The notes under the pieces: model-generated
What the model was told of the DNA's origin: nothing
The model's database searches: none
The model's input: only the letters and a program-made list of their open reading frames with translations
Part shown: one piece after another, positions 32,825 through 40,025 of the stretch
Layout: every line of letters begins with the position of its first letter
Numbering within the stretch: position 1 is the stretch's first letter
Source of the DNA: Hugenholtzia roseola DSM 9546
GTDB taxonomy: Bacteria > Bacteroidota > Bacteroidia > Cytophagales > Bernardetiaceae
Length of the DNA stretch: 40,025 nt
Reading direction: 5' to 3'
NCBI RefSeq assembly: GCF_000422585.1
Contig: NZ_KE383883.1
Location: forward strand, 146,986 to 187,010
Position numbers and translations under genes: made by a program

Positions 32825-35284
32825 CTACCAGCGAACTACGGCTTTGATATTGAAAAAACGCTGCGAAAGTCCGTTGGGAACAGCAAACTGAAAATCATTG
32901 ACAAAATCGCGCACCCAGAGGTAAGAGATAATATTTTCTACCCCTAAAAGATTCAAGACCTCTGCGCCAAGCCAAATGGATTTGATGCGTTGGTTTGGAT
33001 TGAAAACCAATAATTTAGAAAAGCCAACATCAACCCTACGGTAGGCGGGCGCACTGAAAACGGAGCGAAAATCGGGGCGATTGGGTACGCTAAAAGGCAA
33101 ACCTGAACCAAACATCAGGCGAATGTTCATGCGCCAAGTGGGGTCGTTGGGGAGGAAATCTTCAAAGTACATCGTCGCCGTAACGCGCTGGTCGGTGGGG
33201 CGACGAATAAAACCACGCGTGTCGAAATCCACATCTTCGCGGACGCTCATCAAACTTAGTGCTACCCACGACTCTGTCCCCTTGATAAGTTCGCCACTCA
33301 AACGCAAATCAAGCCCTGCCACATACGCAATGGCGTTGTTTTGGGCATAATAGCGCAGACGGACGTTGTCTATATCGTAGGGAACAACGTTCCAAAGGCG
33401 TTTGTAGTAGGTTTCGGCAATAAACTGAAAAGGACGCTCCCACGATTTAAAAGTCCAATTCATGCCTGCAATCACATGCAAGGCACTTTGCGCTCGCAAG
33501 TTGGTGTTCAAAACGCCCTCAAAATTGCGCAACTCGCGATAAAAAGGAGGCTGCTGATAAAGCCCGACGGCGGCTTGGAAGGTAATGTCTTTTTTCCAAT
33601 GCAGGGGAACATACTGATATTGCAGGCGCGGACTTAGCAAAAACTGTCGATTTAAAGACCAATAATTGCCCCTTAGACCATAGATAATTTTGTGTTGGTG
33701 CGATTTGCCTATATTTTGTTGGTGTTGGGCATAAAAAGCAAACCTTTGTGAAGCCGTTTGCAGTTGGGCATCAAGAAAGCGGTTTCTTTTCACAAAGCCT
33801 GCCGAATCCAAAACATTGTATTCATAGAGTTGGTCTTCTATCTGCTCATGGCTTAGAGAAAAGCCCCATTCTATTTCATTTTTTGTATTGATTTGAAAAA
33901 CACTGCGGTTTTGAAAAGAAAAAATCTGCGCCTGCAAAACATTTCGCGCATGGTTGTATTCTGCTCCTACGCCCCTGACTAAGGCGCATTGGTTGAAAGT
34001 GTTGGAATTAGGGTCGTTATCTACATCACAAAGGCGATACGCACCATTGACATCAATAAATTCGCGCTCTTGGGTATTGATAGCGGAGGCTATCCAACTG
34101 ATTTTGAGGCGTTTATCGGTAGAAAAATGCGTCCATCGCGCACTGCCCTGATAGGTGGTATAATTCATAATTTCATTCCCACTATAAGCCACAAAGAGGC
34201 GCATCTGCCTATCAAAAGTGCCGAAAGTAGTTTGGCGGCTTTGCGGCAAGACCTGATAGCGATTTTGCGCCACCGAAGTAAGCACTTGCAGGGTGCTATT
34301 TTTGCCTGTTTGAAGGGTAAATAAACCCTGCAAATCGGTAAAACGCGGTAGATATTGCCCGTCCGTTTCCAAAGTGTTGAACAGATAACGCGCGTCTTTA
34401 TGTCGCAATCCTACAATAAAATTCATTTTTTTGTTTTTGCTAATGCCCTCTATGTGTGCCGAACCGCCAAGCAATCCCAAAGTAGCCGAGCCGCCCCATT
34501 TCTTTGGTGTCTTATATTCGATGTCCAAGACGGAGGAGAGTTTGTCGCCAAATTTGGGTTGCCAGCCGCCCGAAGAAAAAGAAATCTGCTCGACCATTTC
34601 GGGATTGACAAAACTAAGCCCTTCTTGCTGCCCTGCCGAAACCAAAAAGGGACGATAAATTTCCATGCCATTGACATAGACCAAGTTTTCTTCATAACTG
34701 CCCCCACGCACCTGATAAGTAGAAGAAAGTTCGCTATTGCTCACGATACCAAGCCCCAGCGTTGCCAATTTTTGGTTAAATTCGTCAAAAGGGGTAGGCA
34801 CTTTGAGCAAACTCGCCGCGTTGGGGCGCAGCGTGCTGATGGTAGGCATGGCTTCTGTTTCAATGACGACAGATGCCAAATCTGCACTTTTTTCAGCCAA
34901 AGTAATGGTCAGAAAAAGGGTATCGCTGTTACTTGTAGCCATTTGGCGGGGCTTTATTTCTTTTTCTACGGTCTGATAGTTAATATGTTGAAAGATAAGT
35001 TTTAGGTCATCTTGTTCGTTTTTTTCGGAAAGGGCGAGGCTAAAATTGCCCATTTTGTCGGTCTGTGTGCCGCGCTGTATCCTACCTGCCTCCTTTGCGA
35101 CACCCACCGCCACAAACGCAATCGGATTAGCAAGCGAATCGACTACTCTGCCTTTGATAATCAAAGGACTATTTTGCGCTTGCAACAAAGATTTTGAAGC
35201 TCCAAAAAATAGAAAACAAGCCAAAAACCAATAAAAGGCAGTAGCCATTCTTGAATGGGTAGCTTTTTGCAGAAAAAAATACAT
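32825..35284 (-). CDS. TonB-dependent receptor with carboxypeptidase-like regulatory domain
   Basis: An 819-residue outer-membrane active transporter. A signal peptide (about 13-37, FYWFLACFLFFGASKSLLQA) precedes a carboxypeptidase D regulatory-like domain (IIKGRVVDSLANPIAFVAVG, about 41-60, and FQHINYQTVEKEI). The plug domain shows STYQVRGGSYEENLVYVNG (TonB-plug motif VRGG-x-x-x-x-N) and NPEMVEQISFSSGGWQPKFG. A 22-strand barrel follows and ends with FFNIKAVVRW, a C-terminal aromatic. No SusD-like gene follows, so the substrate (siderophore, cobalamin, peptide or another compound) cannot be named. Start at the ATG at 35284 (36 bases before a second methionine, M13, which may be the real start). 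Confidence 0.92.
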   Translation of the reverse strand: MYFFLQKATHSRMATAFYWFLACFLFFGASKSLLQAQNSPLIIKGRVVDSLANPIAFVAVGVAKEAGRIQRGTQTDKMGNFSLALSEKNEQDDLKLIFQHINYQTVEKEIKPRQMATSNSDTLFLTITLAEKSADLASVVIETEAMPTISTLRPNAASLLKVPTPFDEFNQKLATLGLGIVSNSELSSTYQVRGGSYEENLVYVNGMEIYRPFLVSAGQQEGLSFVNPEMVEQISFSSGGWQPKFGDKLSSVLDIEYKTPKKWGGSATLGLLGGSAHIEGISKNKKMNFIVGLRHKDARYLFNTLETDGQYLPRFTDLQGLFTLQTGKNSTLQVLTSVAQNRYQVLPQSRQTTFGTFDRQMRLFVAYSGNEIMNYTTYQGSARWTHFSTDKRLKISWIASAINTQEREFIDVNGAYRLCDVDNDPNSNTFNQCALVRGVGAEYNHARNVLQAQIFSFQNRSVFQINTKNEIEWGFSLSHEQIEDQLYEYNVLDSAGFVKRNRFLDAQLQTASQRFAFYAQHQQNIGKSHQHKIIYGLRGNYWSLNRQFLLSPRLQYQYVPLHWKKDITFQAAVGLYQQPPFYRELRNFEGVLNTNLRAQSALHVIAGMNWTFKSWERPFQFIAETYYKRLWNVVPYDIDNVRLRYYAQNNAIAYVAGLDLRLSGELIKGTESWVALSLMSVREDVDFDTRGFIRRPTDQRVTATMYFEDFLPNDPTWRMNIRLMFGSGLPFSVPNRPDFRSVFSAPAYRRVDVGFSKLLVFNPNQRIKSIWLGAEVLNLLGVENIISYLWVRDFVNDFQFAVPNGLSQRFFNIKAVVRW

Positions 35285-35348
35285 ATTTTGCTAAAATTGG
35301 TGAGTAGCGATAAACGCCTCTTTAGTGATTGTGCTAAGTTATTTTTTG

Positions 35349-35380
35349 CGAAGATAGTGCCTTTTTGCTGATAACGCAAA
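35349..35380 (-). promoter_or_regulatory. Candidate promoter of the TonB-dependent receptor
   Basis: Minus strand: TTTG (35380-35377), exactly 20 bases, TATCTTCG (35356-35349), one mismatch to the TAnnTTTG consensus. It lies about 65 bases before the start codon. Confidence 0.5.
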
Positions 35381-35513
35381 AGCCGTTTTTTTGGGGAAGT
35401 CCGACACAAGAGAGAAAAAGAAATAACATCTCCCGAAGAAATGTTATTTCTGCGAAACCAAAAGTTTTTCAAACCCTAAAAGTGCATTTTATTCGCCTTT
35501 TGCCTATCATTTC

Positions 35514-36761
35514 CTATTTTTTGAGCAAAGAAACCCTCAACCAGTCTAAGACGATATTAGCGGCAAAGTTGATGTTTAGGTGGCGATTTGTCGTTAGGGT
35601 GAGTTTTTTTGCCTTACAATCTTGCGCGTCTGAATAGGCAATCCAGACCGTTCCGACGGGCTTTTCGGGTGTTCCGCCTTCGGGACCGGCAATACCTGTA
35701 ACAGCAATGCCAATATCTGTCCCTAAGACCTCTCGCACGCCCTTTGCCATTTCGGTAGCCGTCTGCTCACTTACCGCACCGAAGGCTTGTAACGTTTCGG
35801 GCTTTACCCCCAAAGTTTTGACTTTGATAAGATTGCTATAAGCGACAATACTACCCCAATAAAACGCCGAAGCTCCACTATTTTTAGTGAGCAAATGCGA
35901 AAGAAAGCCGCCTGTACAACTTTCGGCTACGCCTAAGCTCAATTTTTTTTGAGAAAGCAACTGACTAACGGCATCTTCAAGTTCGTCTTCGTCAAAACCA
36001 TAAACATTTTCTTCTATCAGTGGCAACACTTTTTCTACCTGCGCCCAGACTTCGGCTTCCATCTCTGCCATCGTCTTTCCCGTTGTGGTGAGGCGCAAGG
36101 TTACGCGCCCCATTTGTGGCAAGTAGGCAAGTTTGAGATGAGCAGGCAGGGCGTTTTCCCAATCAGCAATGCGCTCGGCTAAAATCGCTTCGGGTATGCC
36201 TACGGTCTTGATTTTTTTATGAAAGATGGGTTGCGGCTCGAAGTGTGCAATCAGGGCAGGCACTACTCTTTTTTCTGCCAAAAAGCGCGTTTCGGAAGGC
36301 ACACCCGGCATCGAAACGACGACGAAATTTTCGCCTTCAAGCCACATACAAGGTGCTGTCCCTACATCATTTTGCAGGACTCTACAATTTTGGGGAACAT
36401 CGGCTTGGGCTTTGTTTAGCTCGTTCATGATGCGTCCGCGGCTGCTAAAAAGGCGGTCTAAATGCGCCATCACGCCTTCATCTCTGCGTAGTGGCACACC
36501 GAAAAAATCGGCAAGGGTCTTTTTGGTGATGTCGTCTTTGGTAGGTCCCAAGCCGCCTGTTATCAAGATGATATGGCTGCGCTTGGTCGCTATGTTTAGC
36601 ATTTCCAAAATTTCCTCCCTTGTATCGCCAATGGAGGTATGTTTCCAAACGCGAAAACCCGCGCTGGTGAGCTGTTGGCTTAGAAAGTGGGAGTTGGTAT
36701 CGAGCGTCTGTCCGTAGAGTAGTTCGTCGCCGATAGTGATAATTTCTGCTAAGTGCATCAT
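35514..36761 (-). CDS. cinA: CinA family nicotinamide-nucleotide amidohydrolase
   Basis: A 415-residue protein of standard CinA length. The start was placed at the ATG at 36761 (MMHLAEIITIGDELLYGQTL), the family N-terminus, rather than 168 bases upstream. The N-terminal MoCF/CinA domain carries GDELLYGQTLDTNSHFLSQQ and ILITGGLGPTKDDITKKTLA. The C-terminal PncC domain carries LGVAESCTGGFLSHLLTKNS and VGTVWIAYSD, with the conserved AVTGIAGPEGGTPEKPVG. The C-terminal domain deamidates nicotinamide mononucleotide in pyridine nucleotide recycling; the N-terminal domain is a pyrophosphatase-like domain in some members. The historical competence role is not universal. It is divergent from ppa. Confidence 0.96.
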   Translation of the reverse strand: MMHLAEIITIGDELLYGQTLDTNSHFLSQQLTSAGFRVWKHTSIGDTREEILEMLNIATKRSHIILITGGLGPTKDDITKKTLADFFGVPLRRDEGVMAHLDRLFSSRGRIMNELNKAQADVPQNCRVLQNDVGTAPCMWLEGENFVVVSMPGVPSETRFLAEKRVVPALIAHFEPQPIFHKKIKTVGIPEAILAERIADWENALPAHLKLAYLPQMGRVTLRLTTTGKTMAEMEAEVWAQVEKVLPLIEENVYGFDEDELEDAVSQLLSQKKLSLGVAESCTGGFLSHLLTKNSGASAFYWGSIVAYSNLIKVKTLGVKPETLQAFGAVSEQTATEMAKGVREVLGTDIGIAVTGIAGPEGGTPEKPVGTVWIAYSDAQDCKAKKLTLTTNRHLNINFAANIVLDWLRVSLLKK

Positions 36762-36877
36762 AGGAATGGGAGAAAAATGAATTTTGCCAAAGCCTGAATA
36801 AAGGCACAATATAATAAGACTTTTGCGCTTTGTGGAAAAAGCTGTAAATTTGTTATCGTTTTTCGCAAAAAGAACGC

Positions 36878-36910
36878 TTTTGCGCCCAAAACTGCGTACC
36901 TTCACCTTTG
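36878..36910 (+). promoter_or_regulatory. Candidate promoter of ppa
   Basis: TTTTG (36878-36882), 20 bases, CACCTTTG (36903-36910), one mismatch to the -7 consensus. It lies about 110 bases before the ppa start. Confidence 0.45.
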
Positions 36911-37021
36911 CAAAACGCTCTCTATACAACCTTAGTAGCAGCGAAAAGTTGGCTTAGGATACAGAATAGCTTGGGCGCGACACTGCAATTTTCTACTTAT
37001 CAGACCTTAATTGTTGAAGTC

Positions 37022-37546
37022 ATGGACAAAGATTTGACCTTTGATGTTATCATTGAAATCCCGAAGGGAAGCCGCAATAAATACGAATACGACCCTGTCA
37101 AGCGCATGATTCGTTACGACCGCATGATTTTTTCTTCGATGCACTACCCAAGCGATTATGGCTTTATCCCCGAAACACTTTCCGACGACGGCGACCCCCT
37201 CGATGTCTTGGTCTTAGTATCTGAACCTACTTTCCCCGGCTGTTTGATTGAAGTGCGCCCTGTGGGGGTCTTCAATATGCGCGACGAAAAGGGCAAAGAC
37301 GAAAAACTGCTCTGCGTACCCGTATCCGACCCGATTTGGAACAAAATCCACAAGCTCGAACAAGTCAATGCGCACCTTCAACTCGAAATTAGCCACTTCT
37401 TTGAGGTCTATAAAGATTTGGAGCGCAAAAAAGTATCGGTAGAAGGTTGGGAAGACGAAAACAAAGCGCGTGAAATCTATTTTGCCTGCAAAAAGAAATA
37501 TGAAGAAAAGCAAAAAGATGTCTTTTCTATCCGTCCGGGCATGTAA
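37022..37546 (+). CDS. ppa: Inorganic pyrophosphatase (soluble, family I)
   Basis: A 174-residue cytoplasmic enzyme that hydrolyses pyrophosphate to phosphate, drawing biosynthetic reactions forward. The family I signature DDGDPLDVLVL (55-65) holds the three metal-binding aspartates D56, D58 and D61. Other active-site residues are seen in order: EIPKGSRNKYEYD (E12, K20, E22), R34 in YDRMIF, Y46 in SDYGFIP, and DEKGKDEKLL (D88, D93, K95). The start at 37022 (MDKDLTFDVIIEIPKGSRNK) is preferred to the open frame reaching 36908, which overlaps the divergent cinA leader. It is a second pyrophosphatase beside HppA. A terminator follows. Confidence 0.97.
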   Translation: MDKDLTFDVIIEIPKGSRNKYEYDPVKRMIRYDRMIFSSMHYPSDYGFIPETLSDDGDPLDVLVLVSEPTFPGCLIEVRPVGVFNMRDEKGKDEKLLCVPVSDPIWNKIHKLEQVNAHLQLEISHFFEVYKDLERKKVSVEGWEDENKAREIYFACKKKYEEKQKDVFSIRPGM

Positions 37547-37558
37547 AAAATAGCACAG

Positions 37559-37591
37559 AACCCTAAGAGCGCGTCTGCCTCTTGGGGTTTT
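37559..37591 (+). terminator. Intrinsic terminator of ppa
   Basis: The stem AACCCTAAGAG / CTCTTGGGGTT (37559-37569 and 37579-37589), with one G-U wobble, is followed by a short T run. It lies 13 bases past the ppa stop codon. Confidence 0.7.
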
Positions 37592-37732
37592 GGTTGGAAT
37601 GAGAAAATTCCAAACCTTTACCCGCCTTTTCGAGTTAGGACGAAAACCCTTGTACCTACAACGGTTATGTGGATTTTAACACGTCCTTTTCTCCCCTTTT
37701 CTTAACACATTTGTTTTGTAGCCCCACTCAAA

Positions 37733-38044
37733 ATGGTAGAGATTCTAACAGACAACGAAGGCAAAACGCAATTAGCCGCCCAAGAAAAAGCAATCGTCAA
37801 ATATTTTGCAAGCTGGTGTGGTAGCTGTCGCCTTATCAAACCTAAGTACAACCGTCTTTCCGAAGATGAACGCTTTAAAGGCATTGCCTTTTTAGACGTA
37901 GATGCGGAAAATAGCCCCGAATTGCGCCAATTAGCAGGGGTTACGAACCTGCCCTATTTTGCAATCTTTGAAAAGGGCGTACTCAAAGAGGGTATCGCCA
38001 CCAACAAAGAGGAAGCCATTGTAGAACTTTTGGGCAAGCTCTAA
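37733..38044 (+). CDS. Thioredoxin-family protein
   Basis: A 103-residue thioredoxin fold protein without a signal peptide, so cytoplasmic. The active site is WCGSC (C29-G-S-C32 in YFASWCGSCRLIK), a variant of the classical CGPC, so the redox potential may differ. The cis-proline is in NLPYFAIF. The fold matches the order of TRX sheets (KAIVKYFAS, IAFLDVDAENSPELRQL, LPYFAIFEKG). It is followed after 30 bases by a DUF6952-like gene, an order I recall from other Bacteroidota in which a peroxiredoxin is often close by (not here). Confidence 0.92.
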   Translation: MVEILTDNEGKTQLAAQEKAIVKYFASWCGSCRLIKPKYNRLSEDERFKGIAFLDVDAENSPELRQLAGVTNLPYFAIFEKGVLKEGIATNKEEAIVELLGKL

Positions 38045-38074
38045 TCGGTTTTATCCCTCCTGATTACAAAATCT

Positions 38075-38317
38075 ATGAAACTGCCTATTATCAAAAAATT
38101 AGCTGAAAGCTATGAGGTAGCCCAACTCGAAGCCGCTGCCGAAGCCCTCGAAGCGGGCGAACAGCCTGCCATCGAAATAGAAGGCGCAGACGAGGGCGAA
38201 CAGCTCACGCATGCCCTTGCTGCTGCTTGGGTGCGCCAAAAAGTAGAAACTGACGGCGTAGAAGCACGTGAAGCCTTGCGTGCCTATACCCAGATGGTGC
38301 GTAATTCTATTTCCTAA
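38075..38317 (+). CDS. DUF6952-like small protein
   Basis: An 80-residue acidic helical protein. MKLPIIKKLAESYEVAQLEA matches the conserved start of DUF6952 family proteins (MKLPVIKxL), and it sits directly downstream of a thioredoxin-family gene, the same order recalled in Flavobacteriia. Alternating Glu/Ala-rich helices (AAAEALEAGEQPAIEIEGAD, LAAAWVRQKVETDG) follow. Function is unknown; the context suggests a link to thiol or peroxide metabolism, which is inference. It ends before a strong terminator. Confidence 0.75.
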   Translation: MKLPIIKKLAESYEVAQLEAAAEALEAGEQPAIEIEGADEGEQLTHALAAAWVRQKVETDGVEAREALRAYTQMVRNSIS

Positions 38318-38348
38318 ACCGCGCTTTATTTTGAATTTGGTGAAGGAC

Positions 38349-38389
38349 AAGACCCTATTGGTGAGGCTTTGCGCCCAATAGGGTCTTTT
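38349..38389 (+). terminator. Intrinsic terminator of the thioredoxin / DUF6952 operon
   Basis: A 13-bp perfect stem, AAGACCCTATTGG / CCAATAGGGTCTT (38349-38361 and 38375-38387), with a 13-base loop is followed by a short T run. It lies about 30 bases past the DUF6952-like stop. Confidence 0.85.
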
Positions 38390-38514
38390 GTTGCGCTAAG
38401 GCATCTTGAAAAGAAACTTTTTATCTATCGTTTGCGTTGCGATATTATCGGCTTTTTTTACCTACTTTCATTTTCCTACCCAAAATTTTCCTACCTAAAA
38501 CTTGTATCGCCAAA

Positions 38515-38775
38515 ATGGACAAACCCTCGAAAAAAGGCAAAGCTGCAAAAAGCCAAGAGCCACAGAAGCCCAAAGTCAATCCCGAATTGGCAGGTTTTGA
38601 AGTCAAGATAGGTGCGTTTGGTGAAATTATCACCTCCTACGACCAAGACCAAATCAACGACTTTCTAAACCGCAAACTCTACGACAAGAAATTAAACAAC
38701 GAAACCGATACGCCCAGCACAGAAAGTGAAAAAGAAAATCAGACAAAAAATCAGACAAAAAACAAGGCAGAGTAG
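38515..38775 (+). CDS. Small basic conserved-looking protein, unknown function
   Basis: An 86-residue protein. The start was placed at the ATG at 38515 (MDKPSKKGKAAKSQEPQKPK), because the upstream open frame is hydrophobic and A/T-rich. After a Lys-rich N-terminus comes a core, LAGFEVKIGAFGEIITSYDQ and INDFLNRKLYDKKL, resembling a small conserved Bacteroidota family, then a low-complexity charged tail (ESEKENQTKNQTKNKAE). Its composition suggests an intrinsically disordered or nucleic-acid-binding protein. Function is unknown. It follows the terminator of the thioredoxin unit, so it probably has its own promoter. Confidence 0.65.
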   Translation: MDKPSKKGKAAKSQEPQKPKVNPELAGFEVKIGAFGEIITSYDQDQINDFLNRKLYDKKLNNETDTPSTESEKENQTKNQTKNKAE

Positions 38776-38900
38776 GCATTGTTTGAAAACACCACTAAAC
38801 TCGCTGATTATCAATAAGAAACAAATGCCTTAAAGGGTCTTTTGCGAAGGGCTTACTCCTGAATCCTACCTTCCTCAAACCTTTTTCTGTTCGTTTTTCT

Positions 38901-38908
38901 TATCTTTG
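38901..38908 (+). promoter_or_regulatory. Candidate -7 element of the first tandem Rpn gene
   Basis: TATCTTTG is a full match to TAnnTTTG, 27 bases before the start at 38935. The same word at 39860-39867 precedes the second Rpn copy, 16 bases before its start. The -33 boxes are weak in both. Confidence 0.55.
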
Positions 38909-38934
38909 TCAAAAGGTTTTTTAATTATCGCACC

Positions 38935-39792
38935 ATGAGCAGGAAACTAATTCGTTTTGATTGGGCAATGAAAAAATTGCTGCGCCATAAAGCTAACTTT
39001 GGTATTTTGGAAGGCTTTTTATCGGAGCTGCTTCGCTTTGATGTAAGCATTGAAAGCATTTTGGAAAGCGAAAGCAATAAGCAAGACGAATACGATAAGT
39101 ATAATAGGGTAGATATTTTGGTGAGAAGCCAAAATAATGAACTAATGTTGGTAGAAGTACAAAACGATTCTGAAATTGATTATTTCCATCGCATGCTCTT
39201 TGGGGTTTCCAAATTGGTAACTGAGTACATCAAAGAAGGTGAGCCTTATGGTACAATTAAAAAGATTTATTCTATAAACATTGTTTATTTTGGCTTAGGG
39301 CAAGGAAAAGATTATGTCTATGAATACAAGGGCGAATTTATAGGTCTGCACCAAAAAGATGTTTTAATTCCCACAACCTTGCAAAAGCAAGATTTTAAAG
39401 TGGAAAAAGTATCAGATATTTTCCCAAAATACTACATTCTAAAAGTAAATAATTTTAATGATATAGCAAAAAATACCCTCGATGAATGGGTTTATTTCTT
39501 AAAAAATAGCGAAGTAAAGGATACTTTCAAAGCAAAAGGTTTGGATAAGGCGAAAGAAAAAATGCGTTACGAAAATCTGACCGACGAGGAAAAGAAAATG
39601 TATGACCGCTTTCAGGAAAATAGACGTATCGAAATCAGTGTGGAATACACGGCAAAATTAGAAGCAAAGCAGGAACGAAGTATTGAGGTTGCGAAAACTG
39701 CCATTAAGAAAGGTTTTGACAGTGAAACGATTGCAGAACTAACAGGTTTAAGTATTGAGCAAGTAGAACAGCTACGCTCTGCAAAAGACTAA
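38935..39792 (+). CDS. Rpn family recombination-promoting nuclease/putative transposase, tandem copy 1
   Basis: A 285-residue member of the Rpn/PD-(D/E)XK transposase-like family. MSRKLIRFDWAMKKLLRHKA and NFGILEGFLSELL are the classical N-terminus; the nuclease core is RVDILV (D60) followed by MLVEVQNDSE (E74-x-Q76). The C-terminal region ends in the helical repeat AIKKGFDSETIAELTGLSIE, typical of this family, whose length here is normal. E. coli RpnA-type proteins are Mg2+/Ca2+-dependent DNA nucleases that stimulate recombination; the native role is debated. It is intact. A near-identical copy begins 90 bases after its stop. Confidence 0.92.
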   Translation: MSRKLIRFDWAMKKLLRHKANFGILEGFLSELLRFDVSIESILESESNKQDEYDKYNRVDILVRSQNNELMLVEVQNDSEIDYFHRMLFGVSKLVTEYIKEGEPYGTIKKIYSINIVYFGLGQGKDYVYEYKGEFIGLHQKDVLIPTTLQKQDFKVEKVSDIFPKYYILKVNNFNDIAKNTLDEWVYFLKNSEVKDTFKAKGLDKAKEKMRYENLTDEEKKMYDRFQENRRIEISVEYTAKLEAKQERSIEVAKTAIKKGFDSETIAELTGLSIEQVEQLRSAKD

Positions 39793-39859
39793 AAATTGTA
39801 CCCTTTAAATCTCTAAAAAAGCAAACCCTCATTTCTAACTTGCTTTTTTCTTTTTTTCG

Positions 39860-39867
39860 TATCTTTG
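39860..39867 (+). promoter_or_regulatory. Candidate -7 element of the second tandem Rpn gene
   Basis: TATCTTTG, identical to the box upstream of the first copy, lies 16 bases before the ATG at 39883. A possible -33 TTGC is at 39840-39843. This suggests the second copy has its own promoter instead of relying on the first. Confidence 0.5.
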
Positions 39868-39882
39868 TAAAAATAGAAAACC

Positions 39883-40025
39883 ATGAGTAGAAAACTAATT
39901 CGTTTTGATTGGGCAATGAAAAAATTGCTGCGCCACAAAGCCAACTTTGGCATTTTGGAGGGCTTTTTATCGGAGCTACTTCGCTTTGATGTAAGCATTG
40001 AAAGCATTTTGGAAAGCGAAAGCAA
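39883..40025 (+). CDS. Rpn family nuclease, tandem copy 2, cut by window edge
   Basis: Only the first 47 codons are in the window. They encode exactly the same residues as the first 47 of the gene at 38935 (MSRKLIRFDWAMKKLLRHKA and onward), although seven bases differ, all synonymous. No stop is seen, so the gene continues to the right. The 90-base spacer contains its own promoter-like box at 39860. The remaining sequence is needed to tell whether it is intact. Confidence 0.9.
   Translation, partial: MSRKLIRFDWAMKKLLRHKANFGILEGFLSELLRFDVSIESILESES

Noticed and set aside
34355-35005. A 216-residue plus-strand open frame inside the TonB-dependent receptor
   Set aside because: The receptor's plug motifs on the minus strand cover the same bases; the opposite frame has no recognisable domain.
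36908-37021. N-terminal extension of ppa from 36908
   Set aside because: The extension lacks family similarity and overlaps the divergent cinA leader; the conserved N-terminus begins at 37022.
1-40025. CRISPR array, prophage, full insertion sequence, toxin-antitoxin or biosynthetic cluster
   Set aside because: No repeat-spacer pattern, no phage structural genes, no DDE or tyrosine recombinase and no clustered biosynthetic enzymes were seen on either strand.

Overview
The window is a chromosomal stretch from a member of the Bacteroidota, most likely the Cytophagales. Supporting signs are the promoter style (TTTG, about 20 bases, TAnnTTTG), the absence of clear Shine-Dalgarno sites, many secreted and outer-membrane proteins, a TonB-dependent receptor with a carboxypeptidase-like N-terminal domain, DUF1573, a DUF6952-type small protein, a Flavobacterium-type membrane pyrophosphatase and Bacteroidota-style CcmB, FtsX and WaaA. 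The placement is inferred from gene content; no rRNA is present. The genus cannot be given.

Layout. 1-7.2 kb: truncated Rpn-type nuclease (-), D-2-hydroxyacid dehydrogenase (-), the ftsX / YraN-like / Cys-His membrane protein cluster (+), then four minus-strand genes (lipoprotein, acyltransferase, outer-membrane barrel, secreted protein). 7.3-12.6 kb: ccmB (+) converging on hppA (-) across a bidirectional terminator, then a methyltransferase-MFS operon (-). 12.7-13.1 kb: composite palindromic element A. 13.2-18.0 kb: three minus-strand envelope genes (Ig-like repeat protein, an AT-rich probable calcium-binding secreted protein, a BamA/TamA-like protein), followed by 770 bp of T-rich non-coding DNA. 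18.8-25.8 kb: secreted protein, DUF1573 protein, EamA transporter, aroC, outer-membrane protein, PadR regulator with membrane partner, small secreted protein. 25.97-26.36 kb: element B, an inverted relative of A. 26.4-32.8 kb: gyrA, waaA, DUF4870-like protein, a tRNA-Lys/tRNA-Leu/tRNA-Lys cluster, and a TPR/SH3-like protein. 32.8-40 kb: TonB-dependent receptor, cinA divergent from ppa, thioredoxin and DUF6952-like protein, a small basic protein, and two near-identical Rpn genes, the second cut by the window edge.

Most genes are housekeeping or envelope functions: peptidoglycan/FtsEX, Kdo transfer, outer-membrane assembly, cytochrome c maturation, chorismate synthesis, DNA topology and pyrophosphate removal. 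The two pyrophosphatases (membrane ion pump HppA and soluble Ppa) share a substrate. No defence island, CRISPR array, prophage or full insertion sequence was seen.

The most unusual DNA is a family of non-autonomous palindromic elements. Two copies of a 390-445 bp element with GTTACAACG-type ends each carry a second, 170-177 bp element with 19-bp terminal inverted repeats. Parts of the inner element recur in three other intergenic regions. The other leads are a membrane protein of unknown function with conserved-looking Cys/His residues, and a tandem Rpn pair whose visible overlap differs only at synonymous sites.
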